64,000 nt of DNA. It comes from Rhizobiales bacterium Y(2018) (lineage in GTDB: Bacteria > Pseudomonadota > Alphaproteobacteria > Rhizobiales > Aestuariivirgaceae). The stretch's first letter is position 1. Every line of letters begins with the position of its first letter. The stretch covers positions 62,001 through 126,000 of the forward strand of contig SCPD01000004.1 of NCBI GenBank assembly GCA_005502925.1. The letters are read 5' to 3'. The notes beneath the pieces are model-generated. The model was not told where the DNA came from. It made no database searches and saw only the letters and a list, made by a program, of their open reading frames with translations. A program made the position numbers and the translations under genes. Shown one piece after another: positions 32,705-40,115 of this stretch.

Positions 32705-33067
32705 ATGATGGCCAAGATCATTTTGGCTGAGGATGACGAGGATATGCGGCGGTTTCTGGTGCGGGCGCTGGAGCGCGCCGGCCATGCCGTGGTGTCTTTC
32801 GGCGAGGGCGCCAGCGCCTTCGAGGAAATCAAGCACAGCACATACGACCTTCTCCTGACCGACATCGTCATGCCGGAAATGGACGGCATCGAGCTCGCCC
32901 GCCGGGCGGCCGAGCTCGATCCCAGCCTGAAGATCATGTTCATCACCGGCTTTGCCGCGGTGGCGCTGCACCCCGATTCGCGCGCGCCCAAGGAAGCCAA
33001 GGTGCTGTCCAAGCCTTTCCACTTGCGCGAGCTGGTCGCCGAAGTCGACCGCATGATGGCGGCTTAG
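32705..33067 (+). CDS. cpdR: Single-domain response regulator CpdR
   Basis: The 120-residue product is a lone receiver domain with the acidic pair EDDEDM, the phosphoacceptor Asp in LLLTDIVMPEMDG, and the CpdR-type segment IMFITGFAAVALHPDSRAP followed by AKVLSKPFHLRELV. In Caulobacter and Sinorhizobium unphosphorylated CpdR delivers substrates such as PdeA to the ClpXP protease and helps cell-cycle control. A second start at 32708 gives the more usual MAKI beginning. It is followed by a tRNA-Val gene. Confidence 0.93.
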   Translation: MMAKIILAEDDEDMRRFLVRALERAGHAVVSFGEGASAFEEIKHSTYDLLLTDIVMPEMDGIELARRAAELDPSLKIMFITGFAAVALHPDSRAPKEAKVLSKPFHLRELVAEVDRMMAA

Positions 33068-33233
33068 ACGCGCCACCAGGCCCGGCCATTGCAGGTCGCC
33101 TTCTCACTCAAGCCGACCGCCAGGGAAAGTCGGCTAAGCCCTTGCCGAAACCCGACAAATCGCAACACCCTGCCCAGTTATCTCGGGTCGGCGCAGGACC
33201 GCCGGCAAAACCGCGAGCAGCCGGTCATAGGCC

Positions 33234-33262
33234 TTGCACTCAGGCCCGCTTCCCGATATACG
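33234..33262 (+). promoter_or_regulatory. Predicted promoter for tRNA-Val
   Basis: TTGCAC at 33234-33239 and TATACG at 33257-33262 are spaced 17 bases, and the tRNA starts 23 bases after the -10. Confidence 0.55.
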
Positions 33263-33285
33263 CAGGCCGCTTCAAGCAATGGCGA

Positions 33286-33360
<75 letters not shown>

Positions 33361-33547
33361 TTCTTTCTCTCTGAAAATTCAGTCACCTAGAAATCGCGGC
33401 GCTGATGCAATGCGGGTTCTTCAAGCCGATTTGGCGGAGACTTGGCGGAAGCTCGGGAGGAAAACCGGAACGCATCGGCAACCGCCGATAAATTCGCGCA
33501 CCGCTTTTCGAGTCAGTCCTTGCCCTCAAAGCCGCGCGTCCTATATG

Positions 33548-33726
33548 CGCGCATGGTGTGGGCCGTCCGAGAAGGAAACCGTCGCCTATGCCCCTCAACT
33601 ATTTTATCATCGAACTAGACACACCCCTCCTCCGAATCCCCCAGAAAGTGATGCACGAGCTGCCGGCACATTCGGCGGCATTGCCTGACTATGCCGGCAA
33701 GCAAGTGCGCGTCGTCGAAGTGCGCA
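33548..33726 (+). repeat. 179-base direct repeat, copy A
   Basis: This segment, covering the ribosome site and first 46 codons of the 299-residue gene, is repeated at 37875-38053 without gaps and with about 13 mismatches counted by eye (roughly 93% identity). Confidence 0.85.
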
Positions 33727-34487
33727 CCATTGATGACGCGCAAGGAGTGCCAGAGCAGATCGGGAATATCTCAGGCTTCTACCTCAATTTCGATGAGACC
33801 GGTCTGCTCCGGAAGGATCTCTACGACGAGTGGATCAGGTCCAGATTTTACAGGTTGTCGATCGGTTTTCCGCGTGATGAAAAGATCGTCCATTTTGAGG
33901 ATTGGGCGAAGCAACGCGATGTCGAGCTGAAGCATGAATGGAAGCCGACGCAACAAGAAATATCGACCATCACGGACGCGGCGCTCGGGCATCCCAAAGC
34001 CATCAAGAACGTCAAATCGACGAAGATCAAGAGAACGCCCGATCCGGATGTGTCTTACGACACGCGCTCGGCATTCGAGGACATACGAGAAGCAATTAGC
34101 AAGATCGGTTCTGCCACGTGTCAGTTAGGCGAAGCGGAGCTTTTAGGCTTGCATCAGATGATCGAACAACGTCTCGAGAAAATCGAGCATCGGGAAATCT
34201 GGCACGGCGTGATAGCAGACAATCTAGATACCTTGAAGCTCCTCGAAGCGAAACGGACAGGCTCAGGTGAATGGGTTGCCGTCGTCGAGATTATGAAATG
34301 GGACGAGACCGAGACTGAGGCACGGTCCATCAAGTGCTGGCACGAGACGCACCCGACGAGAGAGGCCGCGTTAGAAGCTGCGAGGCGCTTGACGAAGGAG
34401 CATGCCTCTCACCTCGTCGCGAGCACCAGCTTCGAAGCCCGAATTGTCAGCGCGCTCGATTGGAGCGAAGATCTTTCGGCGCCATAA
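33588..34487 (+). CDS. Hypothetical protein, 299 aa
   Basis: The start is ATG 33588 with AAGGAAA upstream. The product shows an N-terminal beta-rich segment (NYFIIELDTPLLRIPQKVMHELPAHSAALPDYAGKQVRVVEV), a helical middle with many Lys and Thr, and a C-terminal part with several Trp (EWVAVVEIMKWDETETEARSIKCW). I recognise no domain. A partial duplicate of the first 46 codons lies 4.3 kb downstream. GC bias is weaker than in neighbouring core genes, suggesting acquisition. It directly follows the tRNA-Val boundary. Confidence 0.7.
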   Translation: MPLNYFIIELDTPLLRIPQKVMHELPAHSAALPDYAGKQVRVVEVRTIDDAQGVPEQIGNISGFYLNFDETGLLRKDLYDEWIRSRFYRLSIGFPRDEKIVHFEDWAKQRDVELKHEWKPTQQEISTITDAALGHPKAIKNVKSTKIKRTPDPDVSYDTRSAFEDIREAISKIGSATCQLGEAELLGLHQMIEQRLEKIEHREIWHGVIADNLDTLKLLEAKRTGSGEWVAVVEIMKWDETETEARSIKCWHETHPTREAALEAARRLTKEHASHLVASTSFEARIVSALDWSEDLSAP

Positions 34488-34558
34488 TCTGCTGATTGAT
34501 CGTTCATTCACGCTATAGTCGTTGTGCCGTTCGCAAAACGTTGTTAGCCAGTGACGGG

Positions 34559-34667
34559 GGCGTCCCATTTCCGGGACGCCTCGAGGTTCGCAGCATTTGC
34601 CATCCCCCGGCGTTGCGAACCTTGCGCTGCGTGTGTGGAAAGCCCGAGCCGTCAATGGCCGGGCTTT
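34559..34667 (+). ncRNA. Candidate structured RNA with three hairpins
   Basis: Three consecutive perfect stems are visible: GGCGTCCC/GGGACGCC (34559-34580), AGGTTCGCA/TGCGAACCT (34584-34622), and AAAGCCCG/CGGGCTTT (34639-34667) followed by TTCTGCCTTTTC. The last looks like a terminator for convergent genes on either side, but the two extra stems are not needed for that. A TATAG-type -10 (CTATAG, about 34513) lies upstream. No known RNA family is recognised. Confidence 0.4.
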
Positions 34668-34734
34668 CTGCCTTTTCAGACCCGCCGTCGCCTAAAAGAT
34701 TCATAGTCGGGGTGTTTATCCCTGCATTTACCCG

Positions 34735-35097
34735 TCAAGACGCCGTCCGTTGTCCTGCCAACACCGAGGGTAAAGGTGCTACGCTGTATTCCCCATTGCA
34801 GCTTGGGCACCGGTAAAGGTCGGGATGGGAAGACTTGGCGACCGGTGAGCGCTCGCCTCTCACGATCCAACAGTAGGGACAGGCTGGGTCCTTGTCGGGC
34901 CGGAAGGTACTGAAACGATGCAGCGCTTGCCGGCAGTTTTCAGCCTCTGCCTCCATGGCGGCGATTTCCCGGGCGACCTCATCGGTAATTGGATACGCTT
35001 GGCGCCGGCCTATTTCAGCATAGATCTCGACGCGGCGAACAGTCTGGCTGCTCGCGAGGGTGGCAGCGTTCTGCCATAATACGTTGCGCAATTTCAT
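34735..35097 (-). CDS. Hypothetical zinc-ribbon protein, about 120 aa
   Basis: The C-terminal half has two CxxC pairs separated by 18 residues: CPYCWIVRGERSPVAKSSH... and CPSCNGEYS, a typical zinc ribbon. Before it is a helical segment (ITDEVAREIAAMEAEAENCRQAL). The start is uncertain: ATG 35097 is used because the longer frame starts with TTG (35238) and overlaps the neighbouring gene by 31 bases. It is the third gene of the second hsp20 unit and would be read with it. No specific function can be named. Confidence 0.6.
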   Translation of the reverse strand: MKLRNVLWQNAATLASSQTVRRVEIYAEIGRRQAYPITDEVAREIAAMEAEAENCRQALHRFSTFRPDKDPACPYCWIVRGERSPVAKSSHPDLYRCPSCNGEYSVAPLPSVLAGQRTAS

Positions 35098-35207
35098 CTT
35101 GAATCGTGGTTCGCAGGGGAATGACGAGCCTGCCGCCTGCTTGTGGTGCTGAGCGGCAGGCTCTACCGCTTCCGCCCAGGGGCGATAAGCGGATGCGGAT
35201 GCCTTGG

Positions 35208-35537
35208 TCAGGTCAGTAGATCGCTCTGCCTCACCCAACGCCTGTAGCCTGGTGACTTCTTGAGGCCCTTGCGGGCCTGTTCATCCAGTTCTTTCAGCGC
35301 GTCCATGATTTCATCAAAAGTCACGGTCGCGCCGGCTGGCGCCTTGCGAAGCTCGGGAACGGATTCCACGGCGCAGGCGTCGGATGCCCATGAAGCGAGA
35401 ATGGCCCGCTTCTCGTTGATCGACAGGTCCGGGTCGCAGGCGACCTCATTGGGATGAGCGAAGGCATCGGCAGGACGCAAGACGCCATCAAGGTTGAGCT
35501 CGCAAGGGATATGCCTTGCCATCTTCATTCCTCGCAT
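35208..35537 (-). CDS. Hypothetical protein co-transcribed with hsp20, 109 aa
   Basis: The product contains the segment INEKRAILASWASDACAVESVPELR, which I know from small unnamed proteins of Hyphomicrobiales that often lie near hsp20 or stress genes, and a C-terminal helix (FDEIMDALKELDEQARKGL). Three ATG codons (35537, 35528, 35522) compete; GAGGTGG precedes the first and AGGA the last. It starts nine bases after the hsp20 stop and so belongs to the heat-shock unit. Function unknown. Confidence 0.72.
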   Translation of the reverse strand: MRGMKMARHIPCELNLDGVLRPADAFAHPNEVACDPDLSINEKRAILASWASDACAVESVPELRKAPAGATVTFDEIMDALKELDEQARKGLKKSPGYRRWVRQSDLLT

Positions 35538-35546
35538 GGCACCACC

Positions 35547-35990
35547 TCACGACAGACGCTTCTGCGCGCTGCCTCCGATGATGGAGATTTTGCGCGGCTT
35601 GACGGCTTCGGGAACCTCGTTGTGAAGATCTATTTCGAGGATGCCGTTGTCGTAGGCGGCGTTCGTCACCTCCACATGATCGGCCAGACTGAATTGACGC
35701 TCGAACTCCGCGTCGGTGATGCCTTCGTAAAGATATTCCCGGTCTGGCTGAGAAGGCTTCCGGCCGGTGACCTTTAACAGGTTCTGCTGGGCGGTGATGG
35801 TGATGTCATTTGGTGAGAAGCCGGCGACCGCCAGGCGGATCGAGTAATTCGCCTCGTCCTTCCTCACGATGTCGTAGGGCGGGAAATTGCCTTCGGCTTC
35901 CTGGCGACGATAAGCCCCGCTCAGAATGCTGAAGAACGGTTCGAAGCCGACGCTCGAACGCGAAAAGTTGGTCAAATCGTAGTTGCGCAT
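35547..35990 (-). CDS. Small heat-shock protein (Hsp20), second copy
   Basis: The 147-residue product has the Hsp20 core (YDIVRKDEANYSIRLAVAGF, FERQFSLADHVEVTNAAYDNGILEIDL, and the C-terminal ISIIGG anchor). It is clearly divergent from the copy at 26590-27042. Start ATG 35990 is chosen because GGAGGA lies at the proper distance; two upstream in-frame ATGs (36005, 35996) fall on the ribosome site. Leader and promoter show the same two-layer heat control as the first copy. It heads a three-gene unit. Confidence 0.92.
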   Translation of the reverse strand: MRNYDLTNFSRSSVGFEPFFSILSGAYRRQEAEGNFPPYDIVRKDEANYSIRLAVAGFSPNDITITAQQNLLKVTGRKPSQPDREYLYEGITDAEFERQFSLADHVEVTNAAYDNGILEIDLHNEVPEAVKPRKISIIGGSAQKRLS

Positions 35991-36084
35991 AGCCATATCC
36001 TCCATTGAGCAACATGGGTACGAGCAGCGCGCCGGACTTCCGCCAGCGCCCGCACCGGATCTGATACCCCAATTGATCCGGCGG
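35991..36084 (-). promoter_or_regulatory. ROSE-type RNA thermometer in second hsp20 leader
   Basis: The leader ends CCATGTTGCTCAATGGAGGA, where UUGCU faces the GGAGGA ribosome site inside a CCAT/ATGG stem, the ROSE hallmark. Upstream, CCGGATC/GATCCGG (36054-36080) forms an additional 7-base stem. The predicted transcript leader is about 94 bases, the same as in the first copy. Confidence 0.8.
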
Positions 36085-36090
36085 AAACTG

Positions 36091-36118
36091 ATCTAGTTCA
36101 GGCCCGCGAGCCTTCAAG
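36091..36118 (-). promoter_or_regulatory. Predicted sigma-32 (RpoH) promoter for second hsp20
   Basis: CTTGAA followed after 16 bases by CTAGAT on the minus strand is close to the rhizobial RpoH consensus and lies just upstream of the ROSE leader. Confidence 0.65.
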
Positions 36119-36183
36119 CCCCTCTGCAAGAAAAATTTTTGGGGAGAGGGCCTACGAACTTTGATCTTCTTTATCTCGATTGA

Positions 36184-36285
36184 TTCGCCGGGCAGCACTC
36201 GATCAGGATCAATGATCAGTTCCGCGTGTGCTTCATTTGGACAGGCGACGGAGCCGAACAAGTGGAGATTTGTGACTACCACTAG
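36184..36285 (+). pseudogene. HigB-type toxin remnant (C-terminal part only)
   Basis: The frame ends in FAGQHSIRINDQFRVCF... and VEICDYH-stop, the characteristic C-terminus of RelE/HigB toxins (normally about 92 residues). A TGA lies in frame at 36181 and no N-terminal toxin sequence is recognisable upstream, where the hsp20 promoter and leader now lie. So only about 33 codons survive. It directly precedes the higA-type gene in the usual toxin-antitoxin order. Confidence 0.8.
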
Positions 36286-36299
36286 GCTGGATTGCCTAG
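36282..36299. promoter_or_regulatory. Palindrome at the toxin remnant-higA junction
   Basis: CTAGGC and GCCTAG are perfect inverted repeats around TGGATT, overlapping the toxin stop codon. It is a candidate HigA operator, though in intact systems the operator is usually upstream of the toxin. Confidence 0.4.
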
Positions 36300-36320
36300 C
36301 AGACCATGGAGGGTCGTCGG

Positions 36321-36668
36321 ATGACTACCAAGAAAATGCCGCCCATGCACCCGGGCGAAGTCCTGCGCGAGGAGTTCCTTGAGCCGCTGAACCTGACGCC
36401 CTATGCGCTGGCTCAGGCTCTGGATGTTCCCCGCACCCGCGTCGAGCGGGTCGTGCGGGAAGAAACAGCCATTACGGCCGATACGGCGCACCGGCTCAGC
36501 CGTTTCTTTGGCACGACGCCGCAGTTCTGGCTTAACCTCCAGAACGAATTTGATCTGCGTCGCGCGGCGGCGATGACCGGTCGGATGTTCGACAAGATCA
36601 GGCCCTTCGAAGCGAAGGCCGACAATGATCTCATGGAGCCCCCGGCCTACAGGCCCAAGCGCGCCTGA
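36321..36668 (+). CDS. higA: HigA-family antitoxin (toxin partner truncated)
   Basis: The 115-residue product is a full-length HigA antitoxin/XRE-type regulator: MHPGEVLREEFLEPLNLTPYALAQAL, the helix-turn-helix to RTRVERVVREETAIT, and the strongly conserved RLSRFFGTTPQFWLNLQNEFDLR. GGAGGG precedes ATG 36321. The HigB gene upstream is reduced to its last third, so the pair no longer functions as a toxin-antitoxin module, although HigA may still repress transcription or neutralise related toxins elsewhere. Confidence 0.88.
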   Translation: MTTKKMPPMHPGEVLREEFLEPLNLTPYALAQALDVPRTRVERVVREETAITADTAHRLSRFFGTTPQFWLNLQNEFDLRRAAAMTGRMFDKIRPFEAKADNDLMEPPAYRPKRA

Positions 36669-36713
36669 AGAATTGTACCGGCGAGGAACATTTCTTCTCG
36701 CCTTTTAGGGCCT

Positions 36714-36896
36714 TTAGGCGTGTAAGCGCTCTACAGTGACCGAGAAGTCGCCATCAACTAGTGGAATATCCCGGTGATCTTCCATCACAGCGGCCTCGGC
36801 TTCGCTTTCTCCCGCTGCCCATACCGTCCCTCGGAACAGGACAGTAGAATCAGATTTCTTGACCGTCACGGAAAAGAGAAACGAAGACACTGACAT
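36714..36896 (-). CDS. Hypothetical small protein, 60 aa
   Basis: GGAGAG is well placed before ATG 36896. The product (MSVSSFLFSVTVKKSDSTV...) alternates hydrophobic and polar residues in a way typical of a small beta-rich fold, with FSVTVKK and FSVTVERL near the two ends resembling paired strands. It is predicted cytoplasmic. No domain is recognised. It sits alone on the minus strand within the accessory segment. Confidence 0.62.
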   Translation of the reverse strand: MSVSSFLFSVTVKKSDSTVLFRGTVWAAGESEAEAAVMEDHRDIPLVDGDFSVTVERLHA

Positions 36897-36968
36897 AGAC
36901 TCTCCAATGCTTTCCGCTAAACATATAGGGAGCCAGGGGCGGTTTCGATAGGCTAGATTTCAAGCTGA

Positions 36969-37172
36969 GACACTACCAAGGACCTGAAGTGGCGTAGCTG
37001 TAGCTGGTACATCCGGATCAAAGGCGATGAGCGCGGACCGATGAGGGCCGACGAAATATAGGAGTGGCTTGCTCAAGGCAAAGCCACCCGCGATGATTGG
37101 GTATGGCGCGAAGGTCTGGCGGATTGGGTGCGTATCGGGATGGAACCTGCTTTCACTCCAACTTTGCATTAG
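36969..37172 (+). pseudogene. GYF_2 (DUF4339)-like domain fragment with internal stop
   Basis: Reading +, the frame gives SWYIRIKGDERGPMRADEI, then TAG at 37059-37061, then EWLAQGKATRDDWVWREGLADWVRI. This matches the W-Y-x-x-x-G...G-P-x-x-x-x-E-I/L...G-x-x-x...W-x-x-x-x-x-W pattern of GYF_2 domains, which bind partner peptides and are common at membrane-protein termini. There is no start codon before the domain, so this is a degraded fragment rather than a gene with a readthrough codon, although a sequencing error at one base cannot be excluded. Confidence 0.7.
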
Positions 37173-37286
37173 CGAGAGACCGACAGGCGCGCGAACGGGA
37201 GCGCAAAAGCGAAACAGAGTGCCATTGACACTCAACAGAAGGAAGCCGCATTATGACGTTGCGGCAACATTCTGGAGCTTTGTTCT

Positions 37287-37823
37287 ATGGTCGATGTCAC
37301 CTGGCCGGGTGGCCAGAAAATTCAGGTCAAAGCGGAAACAGTCATCCGCATCCGTCGTGCCCGCCCCCTCATTGATGGACCAAACGGGAAGAGCCAGGTC
37401 TATTGGCTGCAACGTGATCTATTCGAGGAGGAGGCCGCGTGGATAGCATCGGCCGTTTCAGCCGAACTCGCCGTTAAGCCTAAGCCAGATTTGCCAGCCT
37501 TGGGCCAAGTGAGCTCTCCTGACAACAGTCCCATTTGGTTTAGCGGAGCCGTTGCTATGGGGCCGATGTACGTTGTGCCTGCAAATCGAGGTAACGGCGC
37601 AAACTCATCGCTCATGATCAACAATATGCTCCAAGTGGTGACAAACACTCCTGAAGAAGTTGCTGAGATTGTCAGGAAGAGCGGTGGTCAGGTCATGCCT
37701 ATTCGGCGCGACATAACCGCAGGCACTGCGTCGCTGGAAGCAATTCGACGGCTTCTGAACGAGAACAGGGTTTGGGATGCTGATCTGTTGATCGGGCTTA
37801 TCCCTCCTCCGCCGACTATGTAG
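37287..37823 (+). CDS. Hypothetical protein, 178 aa
   Basis: GGAG lies nine bases before ATG 37287. The N-terminal part (MVDVTWPGGQKIQVKAETVIRIRRARP) looks like a small beta-barrel-like domain, the middle is low-complexity with Gly/Pro/Asn, and the C-terminal part (ASLEAIRRLLNENRVWDADLLIGLIPPPP) is helical. No family is recognised. It lies between the GYF_2-like fragment and the truncated repeat copy and has the weaker codon bias of this segment. Confidence 0.55.
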   Translation: MVDVTWPGGQKIQVKAETVIRIRRARPLIDGPNGKSQVYWLQRDLFEEEAAWIASAVSAELAVKPKPDLPALGQVSSPDNSPIWFSGAVAMGPMYVVPANRGNGANSSLMINNMLQVVTNTPEEVAEIVRKSGGQVMPIRRDITAGTASLEAIRRLLNENRVWDADLLIGLIPPPPTM

Positions 37824-37874
37824 TTCATTGGCAAGATAATTTCGTCAATCGAAAATCTGTAAGTGGGGACTATC

Positions 37875-38053
37875 CGCGCATGATGTGGGCCGTCCGAGAA
37901 GGAAACCGTCGCCTGCACTACTCAACTATTTTATCGTCGAACTGGACACTCCCCTCCTCCGAATCCCCCAGAAAGTGATGCACGAGCTGCCAGTGCATTC
38001 GGCGGCATTGCCTGACTATGCGGGCAAGCAAGTGCGCGTCGTCGAAGTGCGCA
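37875..38053 (+). repeat. 179-base direct repeat, copy B (truncated gene copy)
   Basis: It duplicates the start region of the gene at 33588. In this copy the start codon is destroyed (CCTATGCC has become CCTGCACT) and similarity stops abruptly after codon 46, where unrelated sequence begins. It is therefore a dead partial duplicate. Ends of the repeat coincide with no insertion sequence that I can see. Confidence 0.85.
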
Positions 38054-38299
38054 GACGCAAAGGACGCGAGCGAGCTTGTGGAAAGGATATTGGCCGACAT
38101 GCCTGGCACGGCAACTCATCGAGATCCGGCCACTAGACTAGTGCTGAGAGCCATTGAATTCCATCGGCCAGCCGATATAATTTTCTTAGCCTTTCGGAGA
38201 CATCTGAAGGGCGGCGGCCCGCCAAACAACCTTCGCCGTCCCGTTGTCCTGGCGGGCCGCTTCGAATTCACCTTTTTGCCTTCGATCAGACAGGCGACG

Positions 38300-38560
38300 T
38301 TACTTCGTCTCTGCCTTCTTGCGTCCCAACTTCCGCTCGAGGGCGGCAGCCTCCTCGTCGAGCTTCCTGGCAAGCTCGAGGGACTCCTGCTCCGCCTTGG
38401 GATCGCTGAGGTCCACGGATAACGCACGCGCCTGTTCGGCAGCGTCACGAAGTTCGACGATTTTCGCCCGGAGGGTTTTCCTGTCCATGACCGGGTAATC
38501 GTCATCAGCCCGGGAAAGTTCCGTGCGGCCCGTTTGGAACTTTTTGGCGGCCTCACTCAT
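38300..38560 (-). CDS. Hypothetical helical protein, 86 aa
   Basis: The product (MSEAAKKFQTGRTELSRADD...) is strongly charged and predicted to be a long helix or coiled coil (LRAKIVELRDAAEQARALSVDL... then LELARKLDEEAAALERKLG). No ribosome site is obvious before ATG 38560; an inner ATG at 38488 is possible. No family is recognised. The low-complexity helix raises the chance that it is an over-predicted frame, so confidence is moderate. Confidence 0.5.
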   Translation of the reverse strand: MSEAAKKFQTGRTELSRADDDYPVMDRKTLRAKIVELRDAAEQARALSVDLSDPKAEQESLELARKLDEEAAALERKLGRKKAETK

Positions 38561-38818
38561 TTACATAGCGCCAACTGGCGTAAGGCCCGCCAGGCGCTCA
38601 CTTTTAATCCCTCTCGACAACCCTGGCGGGCCGACTTGGCGTGTTTCCCCTTGGTCCAACTTGCTCATAAGTCAGTTTCGGAACACCTTAAGGGCGCTCC
38701 CTGCCCTCAGGGGCGTTCGGCATAATGCCGAAGCAGCGGCTCGTTACGGTGATATGCCCTCCCGCAACGAGCCGCTCTTCTTTGAGACAGGTCCTGACTG
38801 AAAATTTCCGGCGGCGAA
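38561..38818. other. Intergenic stretch with inverted copies of a GGCCCGCCAGG motif
   Basis: GGCCCGCCAGG (about 38583) and CCTGGCGGGCC (about 38622) are inverted 11-base copies; a further CCTGGCGGGCC copy lies near 38249. No gene is seen in this stretch. Confidence 0.5.
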
Positions 38819-38971
38819 TTATGCCCGCCCGGTGAGCACCAGGATCAGCAGAATGATCACGATGATCCCCACGCCGCCACTCGGAAAATAGCCCCAGTTG
38901 CGGCTATAGCCCCAATTCGGCAACGCGCCGATGAGCAGCAGAATCAAAATAACCAAGAGAATGGTGGTCAT
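38819..38971 (-). CDS. DUF3309-family membrane peptide, 50 aa
   Basis: The 50-residue product has two transmembrane helices around a short loop with the diagnostic LPNWGYSRNWGYFPSGG sequence of the DUF3309 family (TTILLVILILLLIGA before it and GIIVIILLILVLTGRA after it). An EcfG-type promoter with perfect -35 and -10 elements lies upstream (39004-39029). DUF3309 genes are common in Hyphomicrobiales and often stress-linked; biochemical function is unknown. The gene is too short for usual ORF cut-offs. Confidence 0.9.
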   Translation of the reverse strand: MTTILLVILILLLIGALPNWGYSRNWGYFPSGGVGIIVIILLILVLTGRA

Positions 38972-39003
38972 CCAAGCCTCGCATGATTGTTAATCGGCGA
39001 GAC

Positions 39004-39029
39004 AACGTTGTCCGATGGATGAGAGTTCC
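39004..39029 (-). promoter_or_regulatory. EcfG-type general stress promoter
   Basis: On the minus strand GGAAC (39029-39025) is followed after 17 bases by CGTT (39007-39004), an exact consensus match about 35 bases upstream of the DUF3309 start. Confidence 0.75.
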
Positions 39030-39051
39030 CCTTTGACAGTGCCGCCGCTGA

Positions 39052-40101
39052 TCAGGTGTAAACGCCGAGCAGCGCTTTCAGCGCATTGAGTCCATCGATG
39101 CCACCGACCGGAGGCGCTTCGTTCCGGCGGATCGCCCAGATGCAGGCTTCGAGCTGCGTGGCGAAATGCCCGAAGGCCGGACGCCCGTGCAGCGGCACCT
39201 GCCGCAGGCCTGCTTCAGTGCGGATGAACAGCGCATTGGCATAATGGAATATCCGCAGCGCGCCTTCGGTGCCATGGACCGATATCGAGCCGGGCTCCTC
39301 CTCCCACCGCCCGGTTTCGGCGATGCTGCCGTCGGCGAGCCAGCCTTGCCCGCCATTGAAGATGCCTTCACCGGGCAGGCCCGAGCTGTAGGTCGCGGCA
39401 TTGTAGAGAAGATGTCCCGAGGCGCCGCCCGGAAACGCCATCGTCATGAACTCGCTCACCGGGGCTGCGCCGGCGATCTGGCCCCGGCCCAGCACCATGT
39501 CGGGCGCAGCGCCTGCGAACCACGAAAAGACATCGATCAGGTGGATGCCATGATCGACGAGGCCCATGCCGGCGCCGCCCGGGCCGCCCGGCGGATAATG
39601 CACCGGCCCCAGCTCACGATAGGCAGCGTGCCCGCTGCCGCCGACAAGCTGTTCCTTCATCAGCACGATCTTGCCGATCGCCCCTTCGGCGATGAGCTCC
39701 CGCGCTTTGACGATGGCGGGCAGGAAGCGATAGCAGGACCCATAGAAGAGCTTCACGCCGGCACGTTCGCAAGCCGCGACCATGGTTTCGCCATCGGCGA
39801 GCGTCACCGCCAGCGGCTTCTCGCAGAAGACATGCAGGCCCGCAGACGCGACCGCCTCGACGATCACCCGATGGGTGGAGGCCGGCGTCAGGACGAGAAC
39901 CAGATCGACGCCGCCATCGGCGAGGAGACGGCGATAATCCGTATAAGCCCGCGCGCCGAATTCGCGCGCGGTGGTTTCGGCGAGAGGCTGCGCGATATCG
40001 CAGACCGAAACGATCTCCACCATGTCGAGCAAGCGAAAGGCAGCGAGATGGGCCGCCGCCACGCCGCCCAGGCCGATGAGGCCGATGCGAAATTTAGTCA
40101 T
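39052..40101 (-). CDS. Gfo/Idh/MocA family oxidoreductase
   Basis: The 349-residue product has an N-terminal Rossmann fold (RIGLIGLGGVAAAHLAAF), the family motif HVFCEKPLAVTLADGE with catalytic-type Lys, and the C-terminal alpha/beta substrate domain (VDHGIHLIDVFSWFAG). Family members are NAD(P)-dependent dehydrogenases of sugars, inositols or related polyols. It follows the BKACE-family gene by 14 bases and is likely the last gene of that unit. Specific substrate unknown. Confidence 0.9.
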   Translation of the reverse strand: MTKFRIGLIGLGGVAAAHLAAFRLLDMVEIVSVCDIAQPLAETTAREFGARAYTDYRRLLADGGVDLVLVLTPASTHRVIVEAVASAGLHVFCEKPLAVTLADGETMVAACERAGVKLFYGSCYRFLPAIVKARELIAEGAIGKIVLMKEQLVGGSGHAAYRELGPVHYPPGGPGGAGMGLVDHGIHLIDVFSWFAGAAPDMVLGRGQIAGAAPVSEFMTMAFPGGASGHLLYNAATYSSGLPGEGIFNGGQGWLADGSIAETGRWEEEPGSISVHGTEGALRIFHYANALFIRTEAGLRQVPLHGRPAFGHFATQLEACIWAIRRNEAPPVGGIDGLNALKALLGVYT

Positions 40102-40115
40102 GCGCCGGTCCCGCC

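Noticed and set aside
36181-36285. Functional HigB toxin
   Set aside because: In-frame TGA and absence of the N-terminal two thirds; listed as a pseudogene instead.
36960-37235. 91-codon minus-strand frame
   Set aside because: It is the antisense of the GYF_2-like fragment, whose plus-strand reading matches a domain pattern.
33361-39000. Duplicate of the tRNA-Val 3' end as attachment site
   Set aside because: I looked for a second copy of the T-arm/acceptor end and found none in this range.
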